From Cupriavidus pinatubonensis (GTDB lineage: Bacteria > Pseudomonadota > Gammaproteobacteria > Burkholderiales > Burkholderiaceae), in the NCBI RefSeq assembly GCF_019602855.1, contig NZ_CP080769.1, forward strand, positions 372,001-436,000: a stretch of DNA of 64,000 bases, in the 5' to 3' direction. Made by a program: the position numbers and the translations under genes. How positions within the stretch are numbered: position 1 is the first letter of the stretch; each line of letters opens with the position of its first letter. Below, piece by piece: positions 8,815 to 18,528 of this stretch. The notes under the pieces were generated by a model. That model was not told the origin of the DNA and did not search any database. It saw only the letters and a program-made list of their open reading frames with translations.

Positions 8815-9756
8815 ATGACAAGACGAACGGCTGGCTATTTCCTGCTGTGTGCCTTCCTGCTTCTGACGGCATGCGGCACGCTACCCGACGCCCAACCATT
8901 CCAGGACGCCACGCGGTCACTGTCGTCCGCAGTCAAGGCGTCGGGCCAAGCATTCGATGATTCCCTTGACGAAGCCACCGCGAATTCGCCGGCCAATGCT
9001 ACGCAATATGGGCAACTGAAGAAGACCTTCGACCAGGCCTGGGCCGCCCGAATTGCTGCTGCCGAAGGAGCCGTCGACTATTCCAACGCTGTTGCGGAGC
9101 TGGTTTCGGCCGCGCGCACCAGCGAAGATAGCGTAAGTAAACTTAGCGACGCGCTTCAGGGGCTCGCCACGGCGTCGAGTATCCCGCTTGCGCAGGTAAC
9201 TGCCAGCACGGGAACCGATATCGCGCGATTTCTGGTGGCTCAGATTGCCGTTGTCCGGACCAGCCAGAAGCTTGACGACGCGATGACTGCCGCGCAACCG
9301 GCGGTAGACAGGATAGCAGCCCGGATCAACCAGGATCTGAACGACCAGCTCATTCCTTCGATGACCGACGTCTACAAGAACAATGTGGGCGCGATCAAGC
9401 GGAAGTACACGGCTGACGACAACTTCGCCCAGTCCTTCAGCTTCCGGCGCGACGACATGCGCAAGAAGGTGCTGAACAAGGAAGCCGACGCATCAAGGCT
9501 CGTGGATCTGGACCGGGTACAGGACACAGTCAACACATCACTGAAGGCGCGCGACAAAGAACTCGATCAGCTCTCCACAGCCTACGCGACCCGCCTGCGC
9601 CTGCTGCGACTACTGGCGTCGGCAACAACGGTCTGGGCGGACTCCCATCGCGAATTGGCTCGCGCCATCCAGGATAAACGTAAGGTTGACGTATCCCGGC
9701 TCCAGGAGGCCATCATGACCGTCAGGGCCATTACTCAAAAACTGGAGGCGCTATGA
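8815..9756 (+). CDS. Lipoprotein, helical
   Basis: A 313-residue protein with a lipoprotein signal peptide: MTRRTAGYF, a hydrophobic core, and lipobox LTAC with the acylated Cys near residue 20. The mature part is almost entirely alpha-helical and Ala/Asp/Lys-rich, suggesting a long coiled coil in the periplasm. The start at 8815 has GGGGAGG about 5 bases upstream; the longer frame from 8764 would bury the signal peptide. Its 3' end overlaps the next gene by four bases (ATGA), so the pair is translationally coupled. No catalytic motif or known family is recognised. It probably works with the next two genes as an envelope assembly. Confidence 0.82.
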   Translation: MTRRTAGYFLLCAFLLLTACGTLPDAQPFQDATRSLSSAVKASGQAFDDSLDEATANSPANATQYGQLKKTFDQAWAARIAAAEGAVDYSNAVAELVSAARTSEDSVSKLSDALQGLATASSIPLAQVTASTGTDIARFLVAQIAVVRTSQKLDDAMTAAQPAVDRIAARINQDLNDQLIPSMTDVYKNNVGAIKRKYTADDNFAQSFSFRRDDMRKKVLNKEADASRLVDLDRVQDTVNTSLKARDKELDQLSTAYATRLRLLRLLASATTVWADSHRELARAIQDKRKVDVSRLQEAIMTVRAITQKLEAL

Positions 9757-10295
9757 ACTTCAACGATCTTCCGACGATGGACTGGGACCAGTTCGAAACG
9801 ACCGAAGACTGGGTGAATCTGCTGGGTCAATTGCGCGACATGGTGGCGAGTGCCAACACGGCACAGCAACGGGGCGACCTAGCGGACGCGTTCGACGCCT
9901 TCGCGGATCACTCGCACTCGGACGACCAGACGCTGATCAATAAGCTCGACCGCTCCGCGATTGCAAGCGCCCAGGCCCTTCGGCTTGCCAATATTGATGA
10001 AAGGATCGCGGCGTTGGCTGCGGCTTCTACCGCGTTCAACACGGCTACTCAGGATCTGGCAACAGCGAGCGCGTCGTTAAAGAAGGAAGCGTCGAAACTC
10101 CGTTTCGAGAAGACAACCGCTGCGGTCACATCACTGACTAGCACCGTCACGACCTTGCGGGATCTGGTCCGGCAATTGTCCGCGCCGGCCTCTCAAGAGT
10201 TCGATGCGGCACTTGCAGCAAGGATTAACCAGTTTGTCGGAAACGCCCAAGCACTCAGGAACATGCTGGAAGAGCCCGCGCCGCCGAGTGCGTAG
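9753..10295 (+). CDS. Hypothetical helical protein
   Basis: A 180-residue, acidic, helical protein without signal peptide or membrane segment (starts MNFNDLPTMDWDQF). It has long runs of Ala, Ser, Thr and Leu, indicating a helical bundle or coiled coil. The start overlaps the lipoprotein stop by four bases. Before the IS5-type insertion it would have been followed by the membrane protein at 11258 about 50 bases downstream, so a three-gene operon is likely. No family recognised. Confidence 0.75.
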   Translation: MNFNDLPTMDWDQFETTEDWVNLLGQLRDMVASANTAQQRGDLADAFDAFADHSHSDDQTLINKLDRSAIASAQALRLANIDERIAALAAASTAFNTATQDLATASASLKKEASKLRFEKTTAAVTSLTSTVTTLRDLVRQLSAPASQEFDAALAARINQFVGNAQALRNMLEEPAPPSA

Positions 10296-10329
10296 GCCCG
10301 GTACCGCGGAAACCTTGCAGTGCCCCTTA

Positions 10330-11243
10330 GAAGCTGTTTCAAAAAGAGCAGTTGGGTACTGTTAACCGCAAGGCGAACCTGTTAACCTCGTCCGTTGTGA
10401 CAACAGGACAGAGAGGGTGGGCAAGCCGATCATCGACGACGAATTGTGGGCTCTGATCGAACCGCTTCTGCCGCCAGCCAAGCCGCGGCGATTCCGGTAT
10501 CCGGGTCGCATGCCGGTGTCGGACCGGGCCGCATTGACTGTCATCCTCTTCGTGCTGAGAAGCGGCATTCGCTGGAACGAACTCCCCAGCGAAATGGGCT
10601 GCGGCTCTGGCGTCAGTTGCTGGCGCCGGCTACGCGACTGGCAAGGCGCCGGGGTATGGGATCGCCTGCACGAGATCTTGCTTGCCAAGCTACGCGCAGC
10701 GGATCGCATCGATTTCTCGCGCGTCATCATCGACTCCTCTTCAGTTCGAGCGGTTGGGGCGGGCCAAAAACAGGACCGAACCCCACCGATCGCGCGCGAC
10801 CCGGTTCCAAGCACCATGTCGCCACCGATGCCAACGGCACGCCGATCGCGGTCATCCTGACCGGCGCGAACCGCAACGACATTACCCAACTCCTGCCTCT
10901 GATCGACGCGATTCCCGCTATCCGGCGATGTCGAGGTCGACCTTTGCGCAAGCCTGGCCGAATCTACGCCGACCGCGCGTACGATCACGACAAGTATCGT
11001 CGACCGCTTCATGCTGCCGGCATCCCAACTTCGATCGCGCGGCGTGGCCAGCCCCGCGGCAGTGGACTCGGCAAGATCCGCTGGGTCGTCGAGCGCACTC
11101 ATGCCTGGCTTCACGCATTCCGCCGTCTGCGCACCCGCTTCGAGCGGCGCGCCGACATTCATGAAGGTTTCCTCAAGCTGGCCTGTTGCCTCATTTGCTG
11201 GCGCACCCTTCAGCGCGAGGAAAGTTCATTTTGAAATGAGTTC
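10330..11243 (+). mobile_element. IS5-family (IS427-like) insertion sequence
   Basis: About 914 bp bounded by imperfect terminal inverted repeats: GAAGCTGTTTCAAAAAGAGC at the left, and the right end read on the other strand as GAACTCATTTCAAAATGAAC. A TTA target duplication flanks it (10327-10329 and 11244-11246), fitting the TNA target of the IS427 subgroup. It carries one transposase read through a -1 frameshift. It sits 14 bases before the ATG at 11258, so it separates the third gene of the lipoprotein cluster from its upstream promoter while leaving the AGGAG ribosome-binding site. Confidence 0.9.
10417..11234 (+). CDS. IS5-family transposase (two frames, -1 frameshift)
   Basis: The first frame starts at a GTG at 10417 (MGKPIIDDELWALIEPLLPP) and holds the DUF4096-type N-terminal domain and the first catalytic Asp (VIIDSSSVRAV). 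The second frame carries the rest of the DDE domain (HVATDANGTPIAVILTGANR, YADRAYDHDKYR, RWVVERTHAWLHAFRRL with the Glu). The frames join by a -1 slip near CCAAAAAC at about 10767-10774, the programmed arrangement known for this IS group. All catalytic residues are present, so the element may be active. Confidence 0.9.
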
Positions 11244-11257
11244 TTAGGAGAAGACGC

Positions 11258-13129
11258 ATGCTGCGTCTTTGCACCACGCGGCCTCCGCTTGCAGCGCTGT
11301 GTCTGGCCAGTGCCATGATGACAGCACCCGCCACGGCGCTTGCGCTAGATGATCCATCCCCAGCGGTGTCTCGCGACGAACCCGTTCCCGCGCCCACGCC
11401 GCTCAATCCATCCTCCGCTCCGGCCACGTCGCGCGACAAAACTGCCGCGAGCCCTTGTGCGGCAAGAAGCGCGCAGGAAGCGGTATCAGCGATCGCAGCC
11501 TTGACCAGTGGTAGCGAAGAACATGCGCGAGTCGCCAGCCGACTTCAACACCTGCCCAACTCGGGCACGGTCGACTTGCTTCTGTTCCGGCAGTTCAACG
11601 CCAAGGACGACCTGAGCTATCGGATCATCATCCTAGACGCCGCGGCCGTCAATAAACTGCTCGGCCCTAATGCGGACATGCCGGACAAGTCAGGCACACC
11701 GCAGGTATTACCAAAATTTGAGCAAATTTTGCCTTTCGGGCGCGCTTCCGCCGAGGAAGCTACCAGCGGTCCGGGTGGCACGGATTTTCTTTGGAAGGAA
11801 GCGCCAAGCGTATCGAAGACCCTGCTCCGCTTCAACATCGATCTCGACATATTCACCGTGTTCGGCGAGCCAGCCAGGCTGTATGTGATCGGTTGCAAGG
11901 CAGACGATCCCGACAAGCCTTCGTTGGTCTCATGGCTCGATATCCGATTGTCCAGCCCGATCGTATCGGCCGGTTGCGCGATCGTGCTTTGCATCCTGTT
12001 TTATGTCGGGGCGGCAATTGCCACGTTCCGGATTCGAAAATCCGCGCGCAAAGACAACGCGGCGCTACCGAACCGAGCGACGAACTATGCAACAATCTGG
12101 CGCCACTTTGATCCCGTTGTGCTAACTGCCGGGCCCACCGGCCGCGGCAGCGCCGCCAAGCTGCAGATCCTGTTCTTTTCGCTGCTCGTGCTGGGCATGG
12201 TCTTCTATATTTGGATGCTAACGGGGCAACTCACTGGGTTGTCCACCACGGTGCTCCTGCTCATGGGAATCTCCGGCATCGGGGCCACCGCGGCGGCCGG
12301 CACCGACGTGGCGAAGAACCGGCTGGATTTCGATAACTGGGCGTGGCTGATCAGCCGCGGCTGGCTCCCCAAGGGCGGCAGCGCCGAGTTGAATTTTGCG
12401 CGGTGGAAGGACATTTTCGCGACGGATGGCGAGTTCGACGCTACCCGCTTTCAGATGGTGACATTCAGCGTGATGGTCGGCCTGGCGCTACTCGCGGCGG
12501 GCGTGCAGTTGACCGACCTCAGCACGTTCGACATCCCAGTAGGGCTACTCGGCATCCTTGGACTTAGCCAGGCGGTGTATGTCGCCGGAAAGCTCGTGGC
12601 GCCCCCTGCGATCAGTGAGTTCAACAAGAAGCTGGACCAGTTGCGCCAAGCGGAAGCGACCCTGCGGGACAAGCTGGGACAATCGAACCCCGTCGTGGTG
12701 CTTGATACGATGGCGCTGATTAGCGACGATGAAAAGGCGAAGGACATCCAGGTTGCATACGGCAGCTACGCCGAACTGTGGGGAGCGGCACGAATCATGT
12801 TCTACAGTACGCTCGGGAGTTCTGCGGACGACCGAGCCGCAACGTCGAGTCCCCTGCTCCCAACGCCGCAATCCATGAACAACATGCCTGCGATACTTCC
12901 GGACGGTCGCGTCAATTCCCCCTACGTCGCAAGCCTGATTGCGGTAGGCGGCAAGACCCCATATCGCTGGGGGATGTCTGCAGGGAGTCTGCCTCTAGGT
13001 ATTTCAGCGACCGCGCCAGGCGTGTTGAGCGGAACGCCCACGACCCCCGGCAAGAGCAACTTTGAACTAAAGGTGACGGACGCGGAAGAACAGACCGTAT
13101 CAGTAGAATTCACCATTTCGGTTTCCTAA
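11258..13129 (+). CDS. Membrane protein with C-terminal Ig-like (He_PIG) domain
   Basis: A 623-residue protein. Residues 1-30 are a cleavable signal peptide (ending ATALA) followed by a Pro/Ser-rich linker. A globular region (about 70-220) precedes hydrophobic segments near residues 235 (IVLCILFYVGAAIATF), 305, 330, 410 and 435. The C-terminal ~75 residues look like a putative Ig (He_PIG) domain: TPYRWGMSAGSLPLGIS, then GVLSGTPTTPGKSNF. Function unknown; the layout suggests an envelope anchor or channel-like partner for the upstream lipoprotein and helical protein. AGGAG lies 9 bases before the ATG and directly abuts the IS target duplication. Confidence 0.78.
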   Translation: MLRLCTTRPPLAALCLASAMMTAPATALALDDPSPAVSRDEPVPAPTPLNPSSAPATSRDKTAASPCAARSAQEAVSAIAALTSGSEEHARVASRLQHLPNSGTVDLLLFRQFNAKDDLSYRIIILDAAAVNKLLGPNADMPDKSGTPQVLPKFEQILPFGRASAEEATSGPGGTDFLWKEAPSVSKTLLRFNIDLDIFTVFGEPARLYVIGCKADDPDKPSLVSWLDIRLSSPIVSAGCAIVLCILFYVGAAIATFRIRKSARKDNAALPNRATNYATIWRHFDPVVLTAGPTGRGSAAKLQILFFSLLVLGMVFYIWMLTGQLTGLSTTVLLLMGISGIGATAAAGTDVAKNRLDFDNWAWLISRGWLPKGGSAELNFARWKDIFATDGEFDATRFQMVTFSVMVGLALLAAGVQLTDLSTFDIPVGLLGILGLSQAVYVAGKLVAPPAISEFNKKLDQLRQAEATLRDKLGQSNPVVVLDTMALISDDEKAKDIQVAYGSYAELWGAARIMFYSTLGSSADDRAATSSPLLPTPQSMNNMPAILPDGRVNSPYVASLIAVGGKTPYRWGMSAGSLPLGISATAPGVLSGTPTTPGKSNFELKVTDAEEQTVSVEFTISVS

Positions 13130-13607
13130 GAATAGGCATCGGAGGCTTCAATACGACCTGTGCGAAATCGGCCATCCCTCCGGCAAAGATCCAAGGTACC
13201 GCTACGTCGCGACCACCCGTACGCGTACCGAATCCGCAGTCCGCCTTTACCGCATCCATTTAGACAACGTGCGGCCGTTGCTGCCCGTGAACTGGGAGCG
13301 ACAGAGAGTCCCGATGAGAGGGGCGCTAGGGGACAACTTTGTCACCTAGGAGGCGCTATGTTTCCGACAACCTTAGAGAATTCAATGCATGCGAAAGAAG
13401 AAAAATTAATTTTGACTCATCATTTTTTCGAAATACTTTTCATTAAATTCTATGTTTCATCCATTGGATGATTGTCTCATTCTTTTGTATAAGACATAAA
13501 AACATATTAAATGCTACATTTTAAAAGAGCATCTATGCGATCAACAATTATGAACTAAAAAGACGGCCAACATGTCGTGGAAGTCAATTGAAACAATGGA
13601 GTAGAAA
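13130..13607 (+). other. Intergenic region with short open frame and AT-rich promoter zone
   Basis: The first part keeps an open plus frame to a stop at 13347-13349 with protein-like sequence (CEIGHPSGKDPRYRYVATT, then LDNVRPLLPVNWERQRVP) but no in-frame ATG; it may be the 3' relic of a gene. An imperfect hairpin (CTAGGgGACAA / TTGTCaCCTAG) covers its end at 13326-13349. From 13380 the DNA becomes strongly AT-rich up to the muramidase gene at 13608, a likely promoter region and possible xenogeneic-silencer target. Confidence 0.45.
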
Positions 13608-14399
13608 ATGTCCAACGAATTTACGGGTTCTGCACTTCCTTTGGATGCCGACAGCGTATCCAAGATATTAGGGAAGATGAGTATCAATGCAAATGAACTT
13701 TGGGCTGTATTAACAGTTGAGACAAGAGGATGCGGTTTTCTTCCGGATCGGAGGCCAGCAATACTCTTTGAGCGGCATATTTTTCACAAGTTAACCAACG
13801 GCAAGCATGATTCCGTCGATCCAAATATCAGCAATGCCACGGCCGGAGGATATGGAGCGGGAGGAGCCAATCAATATCTGCGACTCGAGCAAGCAATGGC
13901 CCTGGACAAGGAGGCGGCGTTGAGAAGCACCTCTTGGGGGCTCGGCCAGATCATGGGGTTTAACTTTGAATCAGCCGGCTACGTATCCGTTGATGCCATG
14001 GTGAAAGCAATGTCTGAGTCTGAAGGCAACCAACTCGATGCAATGGTAGGACCCATGATCAAAAATGGATGGGTTACGGCATTGCGAGCACATGACTGGA
14101 GCACTTTTGCAAGAGGATACAATGGTCCGGCGTTCGCAAAGAACAAGTATGACACGCGCCTTTCAGGGGCGTTCCAAAAGTATGCCTTTGGTGGTTTGCC
14201 AGATTTGGATTTGCGAGCAGCTCAGGTCTACCTAACATACCTTGGTCTGGAGCCAGGTCCCGTCGACGGCGTAATGGGTCGTTTTACGCGGTCCAGTCTG
14301 AATGCATTTCAGATCCAACATGGCCTGCCGATCTCCGATGTCGTCGACGACGAACTACTTCGAGCACTCAACGCCACCGTGGCCAATCAGCTTCAATGA
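13608..14399 (+). CDS. N-acetylmuramidase with C-terminal PG-binding domain
   Basis: A 263-residue protein. Residues about 20-190 match the N-acetylmuramidase family (PF11860): LWAVLTVETRGCGFLPDRRP with the catalytic Glu, ILFERHIFHKLT, STSWGLGQIMGFN and ARGYNGPAF. The C-terminal 60 residues are a PG_binding_1 domain (LGLEPGPVDGVMGRFTRSS). It would cleave the glycan strand of peptidoglycan. As with the peptidoglycan hydrolase at 5461-6168, there is no signal peptide, so export would need a holin, a type VI system or lysis. Upstream DNA is AT-rich. Confidence 0.88.
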   Translation: MSNEFTGSALPLDADSVSKILGKMSINANELWAVLTVETRGCGFLPDRRPAILFERHIFHKLTNGKHDSVDPNISNATAGGYGAGGANQYLRLEQAMALDKEAALRSTSWGLGQIMGFNFESAGYVSVDAMVKAMSESEGNQLDAMVGPMIKNGWVTALRAHDWSTFARGYNGPAFAKNKYDTRLSGAFQKYAFGGLPDLDLRAAQVYLTYLGLEPGPVDGVMGRFTRSSLNAFQIQHGLPISDVVDDELLRALNATVANQLQ

Positions 14400-14680
14400 C
14401 AGCGGCCTAGCAGGTCATCAAGTGTCTCCATCGGCCTCGACAATCGCGTCGCTAGAAGCGAATTGGGCCTACGATCAAAATGTGACCCCAGAACGTTTTC
14501 CAAAAACGCTCACGGTACACGCCTCAGTAAGCCTGCATATCATCTCTTCTGCGATGCTCTGGCGCTCAAGACGAACATCGCCTTCGATGATGTACCTGGC
14601 TGGCGAGAGAGAAAGCGTAGGTAGACTCTTGTTCATTGCGGGAAATCACAAGCTAGTCGACAATTTCCGAGGAGCCGAAG

Positions 14681-15139
14681 ATGAATCCACCTAAGAACAT
14701 GGAGGCTTTGGCCAAGGTGCTGACTATGGTCGGAGCCACCGCTGCTTTCTTTTTGGGAGTGTTTCAATTTCTTGCAACCCAAAATGCTCAAGGAGAAACT
14801 CGACGCATCGAAGCCACACGGCCATTCTTAGATCGGCAGCTCAAGCTATATACTGAAGCAACTCAAGCTGCTGCAACCCTTGCAACGTCTACAAAGGATG
14901 AGGAACTGACTAGTGCGAAGGAAAAATTTTGGTCGCTTTATTGGGGAGAGTTGGCACTGGTCGAAGACAAGCGGGTTGAAGCCGCTATGGTGAACTTCGG
15001 AAAAGCCTTAGAAAAACGGCTGGCTGTGAATGAGCTCAAGATTCTCTCGCTTGAGCTTGCTCATGCATGCCGCGACTCACTTGGGGAATCTTGGGGAGTC
15101 AAGCAGTGGCGCAATCCACACAGCGAAACGAGGCGTTGA
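14681..15139 (+). CDS. Hypothetical membrane-anchored protein
   Basis: A 152-residue protein with one N-terminal membrane segment (VLTMVGATAAFFLGVFQFLA) followed by a helical, charged domain with Arg/Glu-rich stretches. This layout resembles small membrane-anchored accessory proteins of phage or conflict loci, but no family is recognised. GAGGAGCC lies about 8 bases before the ATG. It follows the muramidase gene by 281 bp on the same strand. Confidence 0.68.
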   Translation: MNPPKNMEALAKVLTMVGATAAFFLGVFQFLATQNAQGETRRIEATRPFLDRQLKLYTEATQAAATLATSTKDEELTSAKEKFWSLYWGELALVEDKRVEAAMVNFGKALEKRLAVNELKILSLELAHACRDSLGESWGVKQWRNPHSETRR

Positions 15140-15629
15140 GCAGCGTGCACCTAACCGGAATCCCCGGATTTCTCTTCTCGTAGGTTCCCCTCGCCTCGAT
15201 GCTGGCCGCCGGTAACACGCGGAGAAGCCCCAAAACAAAGGCTTGGCTATTCTGCCGAATTGCCAAATACGCTTCAGAGACCGCGGACCCTGTAACGCGG
15301 CTGGCTCCGATCTTTTCGCTTTTCGCGCTCATCGCCATTCGCCTGGGATCGCCCGGCGCTGACTGCGCGAAAGACCCGTGAGCTGGAACTGCAGGCGGGC
15401 ATGCCTTCTGCGCGTCGCGGTAGCCGCAAGGGAGCAGCCGCCGCATACAATCTGAAGTCCGTCCGGGATCTGGAGCGTGCAGTCGGAGAGCAAGCCGAGC
15501 AGGCTTACCAACGCCTGTTCTCACGCTGGAAACAAGCGCGACCGCAGACAGGTGCGGTACGCGCTCCGTGGCCACCAATACGGACGCCATGAACGAGTGA
15601 GAGAGCACCGCGGGCTTGTCAACTTCATC
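15140..15629. other. Rearranged DNA between small gene and IS256 relic
   Basis: No gene can be assigned. A plus frame (about 15310-15590) reads FAWDRPALTARKTRELELQA and further on VRDLERAVGEQAEQAY, which looks like natural protein but is unplaced. A 60-codon frame at 15199-15381 is also protein-like. The region ends where homology to the IS256 transposase begins, so it probably contains one or more deletion endpoints. Confidence 0.35.
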
Positions 15630-16705
15630 CGTGGTGTAGATTACGCGCCGGATATCAGGCGCGAACACGAAGAACGGCGTGACGTGCTCCCACGCCCGTC
15701 GCCACGACTGTACGATCATCGGGTACTTCTCGCCCCACGGGCCGTCGGCGAAGTCCTGCAGCGCCTGCACGGCCTCCTGCTCGCTGGCCGCGCTGTAAAT
15801 TGGCCGTAGCGCCTGTGCCAGCACCTTGCGGTCCTTGTAGTTGGCGTAGTCAAGGCTGTTGCGGATCAAATGGACAATGCAGGTCTGCACCGTCGTGCGC
15901 GGGTAAGCCGTGGCAACGGCCTCCGTCAAGCCCTTGAGGCCATCGACCACTGCGATCAGGATGTCTTGGCAGCCTCGGTTCTTGAGTTCATTGAAGACCT
16001 TGAGCCAGAACTTGGCGCCTTCGGTCTGCTCGACCCACAGGCCCAGCACATCGCGTTGACCGTCTGCCTGGATGCCCAATGCCAGGTACACAGCCTTGTT
16101 GCTGACGATGCCGTCACTGCGGATCTTGACCCGCAACGCGTCGAAGAACACGACCGGGTACATGGCCTCGAGCGGGCGGTTCTGCCAGGCGATGGTCTCC
16201 GCCATGCTTCGTCGGTGACCGAGCTGATGAAATCGGGGGAGACCTCGGTACCGTAGCTCTCGGCCAGAAACGCCTGAATCTTGCGCACGCTCATGCCGCG
16301 CGCGTACATGGCGACGATGCGCTCATCGAACCCGGTAAAGCGCCGCTCATGCTTCGGAATCAGGACCGGATCGAAGCTGCCGTCGCGGTCGCGTGGCAAT
16401 TCGACCCGCACCGGCCCACGTTCGGTGATCACGGTCTTGCCGCTGAGCCCGTTGCGTGCATTGGACTGCTCGGCCGGCTTGGGCTCACCTGGCTTATTGC
16501 CCAAATGCATGCTCATCTCGGCGCTCATCGCCCGTTCGATGATGGCCTTATTGAACGCCAGCATCAGATCCTGGACCTCGCCAGGCGTCATCGGCCCTTT
16601 AACCAACTCGTCGAGCAAGCCGTCAGGCAAAGCAGGCAGCGGCCCGCGGGCCGCTGCCTGAGACGCCACCGTACGTTTCTTCTTCATCGGCATATCCATG
16701 GTCAT
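15630..16705 (-). pseudogene. IS256-family (mutator) transposase, frameshifted and 3'-truncated
   Basis: The first frame from ATG 16705 has the family N-terminus (MSMHLGNKPGE, RNGLSGKTV, DFISSVTDE). A one-base deletion near 16203 shifts the continuation into another frame (MAETIAWQNRPLEAMYPVVFFDALRV, then DILIAVVDGLKGLTEA). Homology stops after RRVIYTT at about 15630, just before the conserved NAIESLN motif, so the last catalytic Glu region is lost. A likely element end (GGGACCTATCCGGAATTTTG, minus strand) lies at about 16730-16750. The element cannot move by itself. Confidence 0.88.
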
Positions 16706-16995
16706 TACCTCTCATGATATGCCTCGTACACAAAATTCCGGATAGGTCCCGAGCAGCCGTCGACGAACCTTGTGACGTGATCAACAACAGTGGCCTGTGG
16801 GAAGCTATCAAGGCTCGCCTGGCCACTCCACCCCACCCTAGTGGCTAGGCGCCTAAAGCCGCTAGATATAGTGGCACATGGAGCACTCCTTCGCCACACG
16901 CCATTGTGCCAGGCAAGGCCTCCACACCTTTCCTTTGACAAGGTGGCTCCGGCGACTATCAATTAGTGTGCGCGCCCTCGATGGAGAGAAGAAAA

Positions 16996-18528
16996 ATGTC
17001 AAACGAGCACATCAAGGAGATCTCGGACCTACCCGAGAACCTCCAAGGCCTGGTCCGCGGCTTGTTTCGGAAGATTCTCTATGAGCTCCTGAGGTACCAC
17101 GGCGCTATGGACGAAGATTACACGCTCGTCGACAGAAAGGAGGCATGGGCGCTGTGTGCGACCTTGAGCGACACGCCGACTCTTTTCCTCGATCCAGACC
17201 CAAAAATGAAGCTTGGAGATGGGGGGAGGATTGTGCCGGACTACGGGCCGGTGAAAGACCTCATCGACCAGCTACTGGAAGTCCTCGGCAATGATGCTCG
17301 CGCATTCACTGTGCTAGCGACAGTTGCAACTAGCGAATGGGAAAAGTGGTTCCCGTTCCCGGGGATTAGCAACGATCCACCTCCACGGGCACCGCCACCT
17401 CCACGGGCACCGCCACCTCCGCCGCCCGCGCCAATAGTCACCGCGGTTTGCTCAGATGTGCACCTGGGAACAGGCTACACCAAGGATCGCGAGTTCTTCG
17501 AATGGCTGCGAGCACTTAAGGCCGGTCAACGGGTGGTACTTCTTGGCGACATTCTCGACTTCTGGATTTGCACTGAGAAGGACCGCCCCGAGGATCTGAT
17601 GAAACGCGTTGTCGCACAGTGGACAACACTGTGGAACGAACTAGCCACGCTGCGTGACAACGGCGTCGAGATTGTCTACATACCAGGAAACCACGACGGC
17701 TTCCTGTTCTTTGTCGAGGCTGCCGAGAGTTTCCCTTGGGCCCAGGCGATACTGGATCGATCACCCGAGTTTCAGGAGCTTAGAAAGGCCACCTCCCAGT
17801 GCCGCATGACGGAAGTCGCGTCGATTCACTATCCCTGCTATCAAGAGTTCCACAACCTAGAGAGAAGAGTCCTTTTTACGCATGGACATTACGACAGCTA
17901 CTTTTGGCAGTTGTTTGCCGGCGTCGAGGAGAATCTGTCAAAGCACGTGGCGTTCCTCACAACGGCGACCGTCGTCATGACCCATAAACATGCGCGCTTC
18001 ATGCGTCGAGTCGCCAATAGCTCGCAGGCCTTTAAGCTATTGAAAGGGGTCGAGCCTACAGCCTTCTCCATTACCAACGCCCTCTTGATGGCATACAAAG
18101 GAGCGCGAGAACTCGTTAAAACGGATCCCGCGGGGATGACGGAGGTCATAGACAACGCGATGGCTCTCCATTTCAACGGAAGCGCACCTGTATCTGCCAG
18201 CGAGGAGATAAAGATCCGAGATGCGTTCATGCAGTGCGCCAGCTACCACCAGAAAGCTGTTGAACTGAGAAGCCATCGGGTCAAGACACTAGATTTTCTT
18301 CGCAACGCCAGCGACGGGCCAAACTACGAACTTCCGCAGGCTGCCGGGGTGGCGCCTATACCAAGAAAGCAGCTACTGAGTGAGTTCGCGGCTGACGACG
18401 CAGTGCTGGTGATGGGCCACGATCACCGACCACGTGATTCGGCCTACTGCTACGACGTCGGCGGGTTCTGCGATCAGATTGAAACCACATTGCAAATCCG
18501 AGCAGACGGAACTATCACTCGCGACTAA
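16996..18528 (+). CDS. Calcineurin-like metallophosphoesterase with novel N-terminal domain
   Basis: A 510-residue protein. Residues about 1-125 form an alpha-helical domain of unknown family. A proline-rich linker (two copies of PPPRAP and a poly-Pro run) precedes the phosphoesterase domain. This shows the full metal motif set: CSDVHLGTG, VVLLGDILDFW, YIPGNHDGF, LFTHGHYDSYF and VMGHDHRP. The arrangement resembles LpxH and other UDP-sugar or nucleotide hydrolases, but the long insert and N-terminal domain argue for a different substrate. The start at 16996 has GGAGAGAAG just upstream. It stands alone between IS relics, with GC content lower than its surroundings. Confidence 0.82.
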   Translation: MSNEHIKEISDLPENLQGLVRGLFRKILYELLRYHGAMDEDYTLVDRKEAWALCATLSDTPTLFLDPDPKMKLGDGGRIVPDYGPVKDLIDQLLEVLGNDARAFTVLATVATSEWEKWFPFPGISNDPPPRAPPPPRAPPPPPPAPIVTAVCSDVHLGTGYTKDREFFEWLRALKAGQRVVLLGDILDFWICTEKDRPEDLMKRVVAQWTTLWNELATLRDNGVEIVYIPGNHDGFLFFVEAAESFPWAQAILDRSPEFQELRKATSQCRMTEVASIHYPCYQEFHNLERRVLFTHGHYDSYFWQLFAGVEENLSKHVAFLTTATVVMTHKHARFMRRVANSSQAFKLLKGVEPTAFSITNALLMAYKGARELVKTDPAGMTEVIDNAMALHFNGSAPVSASEEIKIRDAFMQCASYHQKAVELRSHRVKTLDFLRNASDGPNYELPQAAGVAPIPRKQLLSEFAADDAVLVMGHDHRPRDSAYCYDVGGFCDQIETTLQIRADGTITRD

